Source of the DNA: Ceratothoa steindachneri | Lineage: Eukaryota; Arthropoda; Malacostraca; Isopoda; Cymothoidae | Direction of reading: 5' to 3' | Assembly: GCA_963969495.1 (NCBI GenBank) | Contig: OZ018319.1 | Location: 208,280,247 to 208,344,246, forward strand | Length of the DNA stretch: 64,000 bases | Part shown: piece by piece, positions 45,061 through 57,718 of the stretch | Layout of the letters: each line of letters opens with the position of its first letter | Numbering within the stretch: the stretch's first letter is position 1 | Position numbers and translations under genes: made by a program | Notes under the pieces: generated by a model | Seen by the model: the letters and a program-made list of their open reading frames with translations, nothing else | What the model was told of the DNA's origin: nothing | The model's database searches: none

Positions 45061-45470
45061 TAAAAAACCCTTGTATAATACACTTGATGTTATTGAAGAT
45101 GTTTAAGCTAGTCTAATTCGAATTTACGGGAATATTTCCTTGTATGCCTAGTAGTTTCAAATTCCGTTAGAATCGGACGAATGATTATGATTTTATTACC
45201 AAATAATTCCGCTGTTAACATTGGGATCACCTTGGCAATTATATCATTCGAAAGATAATGTAAAACAACATAAGGGTTTCAAATTTAGTTAGAATCGGCC
45301 GAATAGTTATGATGTTATTACCAAAACAAATAAAAAGCAAAACGGTGACCGACGGACCTTGTTAAGAATTAAAAAGTCCTTATATAATACACTTGATGTT
45401 AATGAAGAGGTTTTAGCTAGTCTAATTAGAATTGGGGGAATATTTCCTTGTATGCCTAGTAGTTTCTTCA
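45050..45470 (+). repeat. 105-bp direct duplication flanking an element B piece
   Basis: The stretch from GAATTAAAAA through TATAATACACTTGATGTTA to TTCCTTGTATGCCTAGTAGT occurs at about 45055-45163 and again at about 45364-45467. Between them (45160-45360) lie two element B units on the + strand. The two copies differ at roughly one site in ten. Confidence 0.75.
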
Positions 45471-45489
45471 ATAACAATACCAGAAATTG

Positions 45490-45985
45490 GCCTCTAGGGA
45501 GCCTCGCTAGTGGGTTAGGAGTTATATCTCCACGCCCGGGTACCGGGTTCGAATCTCGGAGGGTGCGGACATAAATAAGTTCGGCTTTCTAGGGGAGCAG
45601 CTGTCAATGAAGCGATGTATCGCGTCTGAGGTATGCGCTCAGACAGTTCCGCTTATATAGACATAAATAATCACAACACTGCTGTCTTCCACCCACCCCC
45701 ATTTTTTTCCCGCACAAAACGCATCACTCTTCTATCCCGTAACTCGCTCGAGAGATTTTCATATACACAATCTCCTGACGCAGACCATGTGGCTGTTCCT
45801 TGGGCCACTGAGGGTTCCCTGAATAGTGGGTGTGTGTAACAAAGCGCAGCTCTACCTCTGCCTGCCCCTCCCCACCTACAACGAAAACCGGCCTCTGGTT
45901 CCGACGGGCTTTTGCCGTGATTGTCATTCTGATCTTTATTTGAATTTCACCTTTCGGTAGAAGACCTCGTCCACGATTAAAAGGG
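45490..45985 (+). mobile_element. tRNA-headed long SINE, copy 2
   Basis: Head: GGGAGCCTCGCTAGTGGGTT, then B box GGTTCGAATC at 45546-45555. Body blocks: CACAACACTGCTGTCTTCC, CGCACAAAACGC, GCCGTGATTGTCATTCTGAT, TTCGGTAGAAGACCTCG. These align in order with the copy at 37722-38150. The family appears old. Confidence 0.65.
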
Positions 45986-45989
45986 GAGG

Positions 45990-48555
45990 GGGGGACGTAA
46001 TTAACCCTAGTGTGTGTGCTGGCTGGTGTTATGAGGGCTTGGAAAGGTGGTTTGATAGTGTGATTGAAAGAAAAGGGAACGGTTGGTGTGCAAGGGACCA
46101 ATTGAGCTTCGTGGGCAAAATGATGGACGCATTTTTGCTTGCTATGACATAAAGGAGTTGGTAGTTTTTATGGTGTTGATGCGCGCTGACCTTTGTGGGA
46201 AAACGATTATGGATGATAATGAAAAAAACAACAACAAAAACTCCGAGACATCAATCCCTCCAAAAGCCCTTGACATAGGCGTCATTTAGAAAATGGTGAA
46301 GTTAGGGAAAGTGGAATGAACTCGAATGTGAAAATAATAACTCTGGTGAAGGTCATGGAAGTGACGAAATGTTTCCGTTTCCCGACGGTTGCTCGTCCCC
46401 TTTTTAATCTACACTCGAGATATTTTGGGATAATCCATGTAAGAGTTCATAATAAATAGCTTGAGAAATAACGATACACCCGTTTTCAGATTTTCTTACA
46501 TACAGTATTTTATTACTGACATGATTTGTTACACCCCATCCTTCCCCGAAACATTTCTATAACGGATCACCTTTTTATTATTTTACTGTTGTACAATTAT
46601 CTGAATGAAAACTGATCAATTGTTGCCATGCGTACGATAATTTAACATCTATGCAATTGTAATCAAACCGTTTCTTGCCAAGCGTACGATAGTCGCTTGA
46701 AATCGGGTTGTCTAAGAACATTTTCAAAGCTTTTTAATCTACACTTGAGATATTTCGGGATAAGCCATGAAAGAGTCAATAATAAAGGATCACCTTTCAT
46801 ATTGATGTCAGTACGCAATCGAATGTTTAACCCTATGAGCGAAAATCGAAGAGCTCCTCTCCCCTTAATATATTTATATTAGTTGCCGGCTCTTCTTCAA
46901 ACACGTTACTTTTCGCTCGTGTTTTTAATTCTTTTCTCTTGTTGAATGAGGAAATCTCATATGGTTTTCATATTCCACAGCCACAATTTCCCCCTGGGGA
47001 GCATGGTGTTTTCATCTACCAATCTCTTCTTGCTTGTCATCCATACCTTACGATTATTTCACCCTGCAATGCCCAAGTCACAATAAATCACGTTTTGTCT
47101 CCTTGATTTAATAATGATGCATTTTGGCCTTCACCTCTGTACATATATTTAGGCAGTGGAAAATCTTCACATTCATTTTTCTTTAAATGTTTCTCGCTTC
47201 GGTACATATATAACTCAGGATCCTTGAGAGTTTGGCCCTTCGAAACGTCGATTAGCTACAATGTGAAGAGCATTTTTAGGTCATTTATCATGCGTTTTAT
47301 TTTCTCTTCCTATAATGACTAAATTGCATTTTGTTTCTCTTGTATATTTTGTTCATAGTTGTAGGTGCTCATCGTAGCATGCTTGTACGCGTGTCTGTAT
47401 ATATGAACTTAAGTTTATGTACATTTTTAGTTCCCTTCTCACGCTAAAATGTACATGGGTGAAATCTTTGTTTGCAGAATGGGACAACTAAAGTACCTTT
47501 GAAGGACATGCCAGAAATGATGGCTTCGTGATGTTGTAAGGTTAGTCTGTTAATGTCGGTTCTACCCTTTTAAATTTCTTCTACCAGCTCTACTATAAAT
47601 CCTAGTCACCATCCTAAATCCCTCTTCCCCTTTTGTTAAGTTCAATGACATCATTAATTTTGATTCTAGTTCAGTTTGAATTTGGATTATTTGTGAGTTC
47701 ATTATTTGTTCAATGTTATTTTCACGGTGCAATCAAGGCAGGGGTTGGGGGCTTGCACGTTGAAGGGGGGGGAAGTCGAAGCATGATAATAACATTTCGG
47801 AAATGCAAACTACATACATACTGGCCATCAAGGAATTTTAATATTAGAAGGAAATTATAATAAATAACTCATATGGCCAGAAATGGCGCCGTGTAGGTGT
47901 AAATTGTAGGAGGCAAGACACCGTCAACTTTCCCAGTGTCGTCTAATGGACCTAAATGGCCTTTGAATATTTACAACTTCCAACAATAATTAAATATTAG
48001 TTAAAGGGAGCTTTTCTGACCATCTTAAGACAACCCATTGAAGCCGATTAAAGCTTAACTAATTGTGACATTATTGGGAATCAGTTTGATTATTAATGAA
48101 CCCACGCGAAATGGGAATCAGTTTGATTACTAATGACACCATTCCAATTTTCCTGTTGTTATTTATTACTGGTCACTGTGGGTTTCGTGCGTACATTGAG
48201 TCTCTGATCACTTCATTTGCCAAGCTATGTCCATTTACGCACTTTAACGGAGTCTTAGACCTCGGCCCATTCGTTCGCAACCCACACTCAAAAAAATCTC
48301 CACACTTTCGTCCCCAACTTCTCCGTTGTCATAGATCAGGTTTTGCATTCCAATTAAATCCTACACGAAATATGTACAAGAAGACTCCAAATACACTGAG
48401 ATGCTCCAAAAGGAATTTCTCATCTCTTTAATACTATTTTACCACACAGCGACTCAGACTCATAAGAAACATCCCGCCCTCTTCTACTGTATTCCTCACT
48501 TTTTATGTCCAATGTCAAAACGGGTCACCCGGGCGGTCACCTACCGAACTAAAAT
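45990..48555. other. intronic DNA without recognised gene
   Basis: Near 47247 CTTCGAAACGTCG resembles the last part of PLE or DIRS end repeats, but no core box CTGANGA precedes it. Two similar phrases, TTTTTAATCTACACTTGAGA and TTTTTAATCTACACTCGAGA, occur at 46730 and 46400 (diverged duplication of about 60 bases). Confidence 0.4.
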
Positions 48556-48559
48556 TACA

Positions 48560-48760
48560 ATCACCGCACTGGCCCAACGACCACCAACACAGACATCTGC
48601 CCCGGCTAACACCAGGGACTAGACACAACTCAACACATTTTCACATGCTCGACACATAGACAATTAACACGAAATCTACTAATACACTGGTGGTGGATAC
48701 GTGGGAGAACTTCACCCGTTCGGCAGAGTTCGTCATATCTCCTGGTCTACGGGACGTACC
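48560..48760 (+). pseudogene. possible LINE C-terminal debris
   Basis: A frame reads DTTQHIFTCSTHRQLTRNLL; another nearby reads DTWENFTRSAEFVISPG. Both recall the H/C tail and following helix of LINE ORF2 proteins. Too short and broken for family assignment. Confidence 0.35.
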
Positions 48761-49549
48761 TCTTAGCAATGGGCATCTTAATTAAGACGTCGGGTTCAGT
48801 TTGATGGCAATGAAACTTCAGTTTGACAATAAGTGCCAAAATGTTCGTTTTCGCATTATCTTTCCTCATGAAAGTTACTTTTCTCCGCACTTCACAATTT
48901 GTCGCTTGCGTCATTTTATTACCTCTATTTAGTTCTGCATTGCTTTATCAATTAGCCTAAAAGAAATCGTTCTATTGAAGACTCGCAAATCCAATAAATC
49001 TCTACTAATATTTTATCATTTATCCAATGTCAATCAGAAAATATTGGAGAGAGGCTAATCATCCTTAATTTACGGGTGCCATGATTTGGTTCGAATATTT
49101 ATTATAACCAGAGATGTGGCCAGTGTCCAATAAATTCCTTCAGTTCTTCTAGTCCTAATCTAATCGCACTTGCGTTTGCTAAGTATCCGTGCCTAAACTG
49201 TTGTTTCTGTCCTCGAGGACAGAACTCCAGTTTCACCCATGCATTATCTCTGTTTTAATGCCACTCAAACTGGATTATCTGTAGATTTAGAGCTAACTAA
49301 CATGATTTAGTAATAGATTTGTATTTTGGGGAAAGTGAAAGGATTGGTAAGGTTGAGGAAATCGGTTGCGCAGTGTGTTCTCTGTACTGTAATGTGCTTC
49401 GAAAACGCCCTTCTCTTACGACTTTACGAGCAGGTGTTTCTGTACAATTGTTCGGCAGATCCATCAAATCCTAACAGATGAAACTTCAAAAATACATTCC
49501 TTTCAGTTCACACATTTATCAAATATCCATTTCAAGTTCAAGTTAATGA

Positions 49550-50300
49550 AAGTGTTGAAATGTGTGGTAGGTTTTCATAGGTGTGAAATTGTTTACTAGT
49601 TTGCCCTGGTGTTGAGGGCATCACTAGCATACTTTATTCTTATTGTTCGTTTATTTTTTTTTCCTCCGTCAATAATATTGCTGACCAGGTTCTTCCATTG
49701 TGTTATAATCTTTGTTTATCCTTTTGGTAGGTTCCTCCGTCGTGGCTTTCAAACCTTTCAAGTAGTGTTTTGCTAACTATTCTTTTCTAGTTTCATATGG
49801 GCATTTTTGTACTTTATATAACTTTGTTATTTATTAATTCTTTATTTTCTTTCTACTTAAATTTTTAGCTCGGGCACTTTGCCTCTTTTTTATCTATGCT
49901 TGTTGTTATTGCAGTTAATTTATCTTTCTCTTTTTATTTTCTTGACTTTGTTATTTAATTATTCATTTCTTATTTTTAATTAGAATCTTAGTTTGGGCAC
50001 TTTGCCTCTTTTTGTTTACATTTTTGTTATTGCTGTTAGACTATCTTCCTTTTGTTATTATTATTTTATTTAACTTTATTGGTTATTTATTCTTCTTCTC
50101 TTCTTTTTATTTTAATTTTATTTTAGTTTGGGCACTTTTCCTCTTTTTTCTTTATACTTTTTATTGTTCTATCTCTTCTTTTTGTTTTAGTTAAATTTTA
50201 ATTTGAGCACTTTGCCTCTTTTTATTAAAGTTTATTGCTTTTTGTTTATTGTTTTACTTTGACTTGTTTCGATTTTTGTATCATTGTTAGGTGTAGATGG
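49550..50300 (-). repeat. LINE-C 3' untranslated region with tandem units
   Basis: TGAAATGTGTGGTAGGTTT and AGGGCATCACTAGCAT at 49555-49630 recur at 63302-63390, defining the 3' end of the family. Between 49865 and 50225 a phrase TTGGGCACTTTGCCTCTTTT repeats four times at about 120-base spacing, separated by T-rich filler. Confidence 0.75.
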
Positions 50301-50301
50301 G

Positions 50302-52985
50302 TCATATATTTTCTCTTGCACATTTTCTTCCTCTGGGGAATAGAGATGTCCTTTCTAATGTGCGTTGTCTGTATTGCGGTAAATCTAGATTGTTGTTGAT
50401 TGTTGGGAGTATTTCTTGTAACATTTTGTCCCATGTCTTTCTCACTAACCTCTGGATATCCATATTGATCGGTTTGAGTCCAGTTCTATCGTTTAGAACC
50501 GATTGTCGAATACAGTCGATCCTTTTCGTGCCAGTAATAAGCAGTGTGGCTTGATTCTGTACCCTCTGCATCGTCCAGTGAGAGGTACAACTTGCCATGT
50601 GCGTGATTACGGCCGGGTACACCAAGACAGAGCGTACCAAGGCCGTGTAGAGTTTCCTCTTATTTGGCACGTTGAAGCTTCGGAAACGGTACAGTTTCTC
50701 CATCTCTTTTTTGGCTAGGGAGACTCTGTTGTTTATGTGGGCCTTATATCCTGTTTTGTAAAGACCTAAGCCTAGGACCTTCCCCTCGTTAGAGTACGGA
50801 TAAATTTAATCCTCAACGAGTACGTCGTCTAATTTCCGGCGGTTCATCGGAATTATCAGGAATTTCTGGCGGTTAGTCTTTATTTTCCACCTTTTTTCGT
50901 AACAATTGATGTTATCAATCTCGGCAGCTGTCGCCCTTGCTTGAACTCCAGCGTTCTTAATTGGACTTGGAACTATTTGTGTAATGTCATCTGTGTATTG
51001 CAGATACATCAAATTTTCCCTCACTGAAGCAGGGAGGTATATTGTGTACACGAGGAACGCCCGCTTCCAGTTCGAATTCGGGTCCTTTGTTGCCCTCGAT
51101 CGCGATTTGGGCTCTCCTCTCTATGACAGTCACAAAGGACCCTTTCCAGGATTGGGTCTAGCTGGAGGTTGAGGATCTTGAATTGCAGCCCTCTCAGCCA
51201 GACCTTATCGAAGGACTTCTTTACATCCCGCAACACCACGTCTACGTATTTTCGCTCAGCTTTGCTGCACGCGAGTTTTTCCGTTAGGAGGGCGAGGGCG
51301 GCCTCCGTTCCTCGTCTCCTACGGAACCCGTACTGCTGAGGGTTGTGAGCTCCTAGCTCGGCTAGTTGTTCTTGAAGCCTGTCAGCCAGGAGCTTCTCGT
51401 AGAATTTCGCAACGAATTCCAGCAGGGAGATTGGCCTGGAATTGACCAGTTGATCAGGGGGTTTACCTCCCTTAGGTATGAAGATTATTTTAGTAATCTT
51501 AAAACCATCAGAGAAGCGTTAGAAATATTTGTGATTCCCCGAATGATCTGTGGGGCATTTATCACGTTGATTTTGGTGATGCCCGTCCAGCCTGGTGCCT
51601 TTTGTTCAAAGGTTCTCACAGTGACCATGACCTCCTCTGGTGTTATGGGAGGACCATGGCCCGCCATCTCCCTGCCTTCGTCTACTTGATGTTGTGGGTG
51701 CGTGCGGTGTATAATCTGGTTCAGATCTTCGATCAGTTGGCCTTGGAATTCCTGGTCGAACTCTTCATTTTCTTCTGGGCTGATACTGAACACGTTTTTC
51801 CAATAATTCTAAATCTGTCTTCTAAGACCGCCGGGTCCTCTAAATAATTTCCCTTCTCTTTTATTCGAGCCCTAGTTCTTCCGCTTAGTCCTTTTAGATT
51901 CATCACTTGACGCCAGGATTTAGCCATGTTCAGCTCGCTATCGATTTTGGCTATTAGGCTGTTCCATATTTCCTCTTGTTGGAGGTTGATAGCCTCTTTT
52001 AGCTCGGTGCTTAGGCGCCGAAGAAGCGAGCTTCTTTCCCGGTTAGGACCTTCCCGTCTTATCACCTCGTACACTTCACTGTGATCACGAGCGATCTCCC
52101 TCATTTCCTCTGTCCATCTGGGCTGAGGAGGTGTTTTGTACGCAGTCCTGGGTACTCTCTCGCGGTCCGCTTCTAGAATGGACGTAGTTATCCTCTCCAG
52201 TTCGTCTATCTCCTCCAAGGTTGCGTCGCTTAGGTCAGCTGGGGCATATTGACTGAGTCTTGTAACGTTCCCAGTGGGCTAAGGCGTAGATTTTGCAGGG
52301 AGAGACTGGACGCTGGATCGGAGTGAGAGATATTGTGGTGAGGCTCGCTATGTGATCACTTGGGACTGTTTTGCCCAGCATACTATGGTAATTGAAAGGG
52401 AAGCCTTCACTTGTCAACATTATGTCAGGTTTGGTGGCTGCTGTGGAAGTGATATAGGTCGGAAAATCCGGCCCTATTCTTTGGATGTTCTTTCTTCCCA
52501 TAATCAATTCCAAGTTTCGGCCTCTCTCTTTGGTTCTACCATAGCCCGCCGCACAGCATCTGGCATTCAGGTCGTCCCCTAAGACTGCCATTTTTGCGGT
52601 GCCCAAACAGCATATAAAAGTTATTTATTGGGAGATAGGCTCGAGAATGTGGTTGATAGGCTGCTGCAATCACGAGGTCTCCCACCAATGTGTAGAGTTC
52701 AACCACCAAAAAGGATTCGTCCAGCTCCGGTAGGAGTTTGAACGAGATATTTCCCTTGACAACTATAACAGCACCATCAAACCTTTCCTGTGAATGATTT
52801 TTCATGACAACTCTGTAGCCCGGTATTTTAATTTGACCAGATATAGTCTCAATACCGTGTTCTGTTATTAATATGATGTCGAGGTCCAGCACATGAAATG
52901 TGTTTCCATATGTCGTTGCTTTCCCTTCCCATCCGTCTACGTTGAGTGTCAGGATCCTCATTCTATCGTTCACTCTCTCCATATT
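50302..52985 (-). pseudogene. LINE-C ORF2: endonuclease plus reverse transcriptase
   Basis: The minus strand reads, in order: RILTLNVDGWEGK and LDIILITEHGIE (APE-type endonuclease, 52960-52850); AVLGDDLNARCCAAGYGR and GPDFPTYITSTAATKPDIML; linker with RWTEEMREIARDHSEVYEVI; RT start FEQKAPGWTGITKINVINAP (about 51600); FIPKGGKPPDQLVNSRPISL (about 51440); PQQYGFRRRRGTEAALALL; VVLRDVKKSFDKVW; the catalytic box YLQYTDDITQI (about 50990); and LYTALVRSVLVYPAVITHMA near the end. The usual YADD is YTDD. Frame changes occur at about 52600, 52225, 51480 and 51060 with stops between frames, so it is dead. Length is near complete. Confidence 0.88.
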
Positions 52986-53402
52986 TTTCTTTTAGTGTTT
53001 CTGGGTAGTGTTTTTTCTTCTCCCGTTCATTTCTTCTTAGATTCAGCATTTGAGACCTGCTCGCACGTATCATCATGTAGAACGACCCTGTGGCAGAGCA
53101 ATGCTTCTTCTACTGTTTCATTGAATTCCCACTGTTATATTTTTGTTTTGTTGCCTTAGAAGATTTTCCTGTATTCCATATCCTCAGTAAAGGGAAACTG
53201 TTCGCACGCGTAGATAAATAGGTTGATTCTATCCGCATCCAGTTTCTTGTTTTAACTGTCTTCCCGTTGGCTTTCTTGGTTTGAGGAACATCTTCTGAGT
53301 CCGATGAGTTTGAGCACTCCGAGGAGTCCGATGTCGCCGTCTCTGTTCTTTCATTTTCTTCTTTGTACTCTCTTTTTTATTTATGTGCAGGAGTTTTTAC
53401 TA

Positions 53403-53786
53403 CTACCTTTTATTTTGTCTTTTCCTATTTGGTTTTGTTTCCTGTTTGGGGGTTTTGCTTTCTGCTGGCGTCTTGTTCCACCTCTTCTGACTGTCAGTTT
53501 GGTACCATCTGCAGTTGTAGGACATCCCCCGAAAGGGGGTTGTCCGGAAACCACATTTGGTCCTACCGTTTATCGCGAGCATTACATTCAGTTCTTTTGC
53601 GAATGTTCCCGGTTGCGTTAGATTCCTGACGTGCGCGTGGAGAATGCGCGTCAGAATCTTTGTCGAATTTTCGTTATGTATCTTAATGTAGGTTTTCTTT
53701 GCGTCTACTTGCGTAAGTGCCGCATTTGTGGCAAGGAAAGGAATCTCCAAGCTATACAGGTTTAGAGATCCTAGTTCGGCCAACAT
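53403..53786 (-). CDS. LINE-C ORF1-like protein
   Basis: A 127-codon minus-strand frame: after an opening with SLEIPFLATNAALTQVDAKK there is a basic, Asn/Lys-rich region, GTFAKELNVMLAINGRTKCG and FRTTPFRGMSYNCRWYQT, ending in a Lys/Arg/Gln-rich tail. It lies upstream of the ORF2 remnant on the same strand, where LINEs carry an RNA-binding ORF1. The Cys pair resembles a decayed zinc knuckle. Start choice is uncertain; it may be only a piece. The gap to ORF2 (52985-53403) is T-rich on the + strand and holds no other frame of note. Confidence 0.4.
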   Translation of the reverse strand: MLAELGSLNLYSLEIPFLATNAALTQVDAKKTYIKIHNENSTKILTRILHAHVRNLTQPGTFAKELNVMLAINGRTKCGFRTTPFRGMSYNCRWYQTDSQKRWNKTPAESKTPKQETKPNRKRQNKR

Positions 53787-53799
53787 CAGGAAAATATAT

Positions 53800-54180
53800 C
53801 TGATTTATGTCCGGGCTAAGCTCATCTACGCCGCGGTGGTTAGCTAAGCGGCCAGCAAATCCTCGACGAAAAGACTTCAACGTGTCCAGAACGCTGCGCT
53901 GCATCTCTATTTATTAATAAAGTCAGAAGGCGTCATTACCTTAGGCAAAGAGATCTTCACAGGAGGAAACGATTGGAGCCCATCAATGTCGTCACCCCAA
54001 AACTTGGTAGAAAGGTCTGGTCCACCCTAGCGAATGGTGTCATTCCGGAGCTACAGGAAACAGGCGGCAGGTTTAATATACCTGCAAGACTACGAGCAAA
54101 AGTCTAACGCCGAAGTCAGTTCCCGAGCACCAAATTATGCTCACAAGAAGACATTTCTCCAATATATACATAGACGAAAC
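53800..54180 (+). pseudogene. LINE-C-related C-terminal fragment, opposite strand
   Basis: Broken + strand frames read AKLIYAAVV, KRLQRVQNAALHLYL and RLEPINVVTPKLGRKVWSTL, matching ORF2's LYTALVRSV, MQRVQNQATLLI and LKPINMDIQRLVRKTWDKM. It starts within about 20 bases of the 5' end of the LINE-C copy, head to head. Confidence 0.7.
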
Positions 54181-54189
54181 ACAGTAAAC

Positions 54190-54540
54190 AATACAACAAA
54201 TACAATGTAGAAGAATCAATGAGTACAAACAACATTACACCAAACTTTAAACACAAGGTAAATTGTTGGCTAATAGAGCTAATGAAGGCTTGAATGCTGA
54301 ATATTTACACCAAAAAATAAGTACACCAAATCATTAAAACAAACAATAAGAAGAACGCAAAAGAACATGAAAATACAAAAACATAGGACAAAAGTTTAAA
54401 CGAATATTAAAACCAAAAGCAAAAGTACAAATTAATAAAGGAAAGCGATGCTCTCCCTACTGGGGCAAAATACCCCTCTTCGCTTTAATTTTCACCCACT
54501 ATTATCTACCCCTATCCCACTATCTTCTAAAATTGAGTAT
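54190..54540. other. A/C-rich DNA, probable LINE tail
   Basis: A-rich stretch between two + strand LINE fragments; no coding signal. Confidence 0.4.
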
Positions 54541-54559
54541 ATCATCTTCATCTTATTCA

Positions 54560-55080
54560 CATTCCTTTTAGATGTCAGGGTGAGGGATAGGCATTATCTC
54601 TACACCACGGAGTGTAATGTACTCGCGTTGAAAATTACTTCATTCAAGTACAGGAAGCACGTCTCTGATCGTATTTCGAAAGCCTCGGCCGCAGTCAGAA
54701 AACTCCAAGAGAGCAACAAGAAGAAGATCTACGATGCACTTGTAAGGTCTACGCTGCTCTACTCCGCTTCTACCCTCTCTTGTGCCTTGAGGACACAAAA
54801 GAGGAGACTATACGTCGTGCAAAACAAATGCGTCTACCTAATTTTGGATACACGCAGGCGAGAAAGAAGACGCCGAGAAGAGCTGTAGAAGCAGGCTTTG
54901 ATAAGACCCATTAACATACTCATTGACAAACAGACTAGGAATATGCAGAATATGGTTAATCAAGAAATTGACGAAGAAATCATCGAAATGATTAACCAGA
55001 ATAGAAGAGAGAGCCAGAAGCCATCTATACATGATGGAATTTGTAAAACCACCGCAAAAGAGAAAACTATTACTGATTAA
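54560..55080 (+). pseudogene. second LINE-C-related C-terminal fragment
   Basis: KYRKHVSDRISKASAAVRKL, NKKKIYDALVRSTLLYSAST, RLYVVQNKCVYLILDTRRR, then after a stop RPINILIDKQTRNMQNMV. Each block has a counterpart in the last 130 residues of ORF2 at 50302-50703. The sequence is more diverged than the 53.8-kb fragment, so it may belong to a sister family. Confidence 0.7.
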
Positions 55081-55089
55081 TGTAACTAT

Positions 55090-56200
55090 TAATAAACTGG
55101 AAAAAAATACCCGATTACGACAAAAACTTACCGATTACGACTCAAAAAACCTACCACCTTTGACCTAGGAGGAAGGAACGCGAAGAGAGGAGAAAGAAAA
55201 CGACGAAAACACAAAAAACGGCATGCATCACATAATATATGAAATACAAAATTACTAAGTATCACAATAATGATAAAGCAATTAAATCATAAACAACAAA
55301 AATGCTCAGAACATAAAAAAACAACATTAAATTTTAAAGACAAAACGCTTGAACGCCGTATAAAACAAGAACAACCAGCAAAATATACATGGGCAACAAA
55401 ACAACGAAAGCACTACCCTGATCACCAGGCACCTTGCATCCCTTTGCAACTACCCTAAACTACTTTCCTTTTTCACCACTTTTATTTCATTCTATCTATA
55501 CCACACATGCTTAGTCCCCCTCCATATACTTACACTAATTGGTAATTTTACTCTCCCTTCTTCAAAGAAGGCTGAAGGCATGCACATATAACTGTAGTCC
55601 CCTGCCCCTATACTCTCGGCATGGTATATCTTTATTATTCTCCAAAGACTCCTGAGTTTGCCTATCTTTCTATTTTCCAAAGCTTTACTTCTGTTTTTCA
55701 TTTTTCCCTCCCATTCTTTCTACCACTTTAAACCTCCCTCCGGGCTTATTGATACACCCACTTCATTCTCTGATCGAATGGAGCTGTGGGGCAGGAAGGA
55801 GAGGCTCTTCAGGAATGAGTCGACTGCAGGCCTCTTCCTCTATTACCATACCACCGGGCGTTGGAGTGAAACTTGAAGGCGAAAGTAATTGCGAAATTGT
55901 ACTATCTCTCTTTAAAATGTAAAAGAATCTCATAGCAGACTATTGTGCTGACTGAATACACACGCCTTTAAGCATCATCTCGAAAAATTCTGGGCTTTTA
56001 ATCTCCTCGCACTTAAATTCCTTGTGCTTCATTGAAGTGCGGACGGATTATTTGAGGATTCCTTGCGTCTCCGAACTTTCGGGTACTCAAGATGTTTGGA
56101 CACTCCTTTCCACAACCCAAGACTAATTAGTCACTTAAACATAAGCTTTCGCTATTAAACATTCATCCCTTCCCTAAATCTTTCTAGGGTAAGGATGTTC
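55090..56200. other. intronic DNA without recognised feature
   Basis: A-rich at the left (CCGATTACGAC twice at 55110-55142), then mixed. No exon-like signal identified. Confidence 0.4.
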
Positions 56201-56203
56201 AAG

Positions 56204-56430
<227 letters not shown>

Positions 56431-56504
<74 letters not shown>
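56431..56504. repeat. (AT)n microsatellite
   Basis: About 37 units. Confidence 0.97.
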
Positions 56505-56509
<5 letters not shown>

Positions 56510-57018
56510 TTGTCACTCAACTTTGAACACCTAATCAGGTTCATTAGTTCATTACTCTTGCAAGGTTGTAAGTTCCTAGTTTCCGTTCAGGCTGGTCCCA
56601 CCCATTTTAGGGGGGCATGATTTCATTGCGAAACGGAGATATGTATTGGAGAGTTGCGTACCCTCAAACTGTGTAACTCACAAGTGGACTTTGGGAGGTG
56701 GGGTACCTCCATATTCTCTCTCTCTCTCTTGTCTTCAACACTGACGACCCCACGTTAGTTTTGCCATATTTTAATACAATGATCAAAAATAGTTCCTTTT
56801 CAATACATTCGTCCCTGGGGGAATTTAATGGCGTTGCCACGCCCACAAAAACGGGTGAATTGTTATAACACATTTGCCTCATCTCATCGATGGCAGTTTT
56901 TCTTGCCATGTAATCGGTTTGGTCAGTAACGATGGCATTTCACTTGCTCGACACATGTTATTTAGATATAGCGACATTTCCCCCACCCCCTCCCCCCCAA
57001 TGCAATGTTGTAATTTAG

Positions 57019-57440
57019 GGGGTAAATTTTACTTTCGTTCGATGCTTTTTTCTTTTCTTTTTTTTAGGGGGGGGTAAATTTTCCTTTCGTTCGATGCTTT
57101 TTTTCTTTTCTTTTTTTTAGGGGGGGGGGTAAATTTTCCTTTCGTTTAATGCTTTTTATTCTTTTTTTTCTCTTTTAGGGGTTAAATTTTCCTTTCGTTT
57201 AATGCTTTTTTATTTTTTTTTGGGGGGGGGAAATTTCTCTTTCGTTTAATGCTTTTTATTCTTTTTTTTCTCTTTTAGGGGTTAAATTTTCCTTTCGTTC
57301 AATGCTTTTTTATTTTTTCTCTTTTTTTCTCTTTTGGGGGTTAAATTTTCCTTTCGTTCAATGCATTTTATTCTTTTTTCCCTTTTTTCTCTGGGGGGGG
57401 GGAATTTTCCTTTCGCTCAATGCTTTTTTATTTTTTTATC
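57019..57440. repeat. intronic minisatellite near the splice acceptor
   Basis: About eight units of 50-60 bases: GGGGTAAATTTTCCTTTCG, TTCAATGCTTTTT, then a T/C tract of variable length ending TTTTAGGGGG. Each unit carries a pyrimidine tract followed by TTAGGGG or a decayed version, i.e. a pseudo-acceptor. The last unit ends about 280 bases before the true acceptor at 57718. Confidence 0.9.
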
Positions 57441-57718
57441 TCTTTGAGTAAATCAAACAAATTTGCCCTCAGCCCCGCATGTTCCTGCACTTTTGTTTTG
57501 CTCGGAGTGCACAGTGTGTGTAATTTTGTGTGTTTCTACCCGTGTGTGTTTGTGTCTTCATAGTTTGGCAGTCAAATAAATTGAACTGTCTCATGAATTT
57601 ATTTCAATCGGTTACCGTTAATTAAACTTTTTAATTAATTGGTATTGGATTGGTGGAAAGTGGAGTGTGTGACAGGACCCGATTTCATCATCACTTGCTC
57701 TCTCTCTCTCCCTTTCAG

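Noticed and set aside
47210..47290. TTCGAAACGTCG as a further ribozyme
   Set aside because: No CTGANGA box upstream and no stem I.
54448..54888. 146-codon ORF as a host exon
   Set aside because: Its second half matches the LINE-C C-terminal region, so it is transposon-derived.
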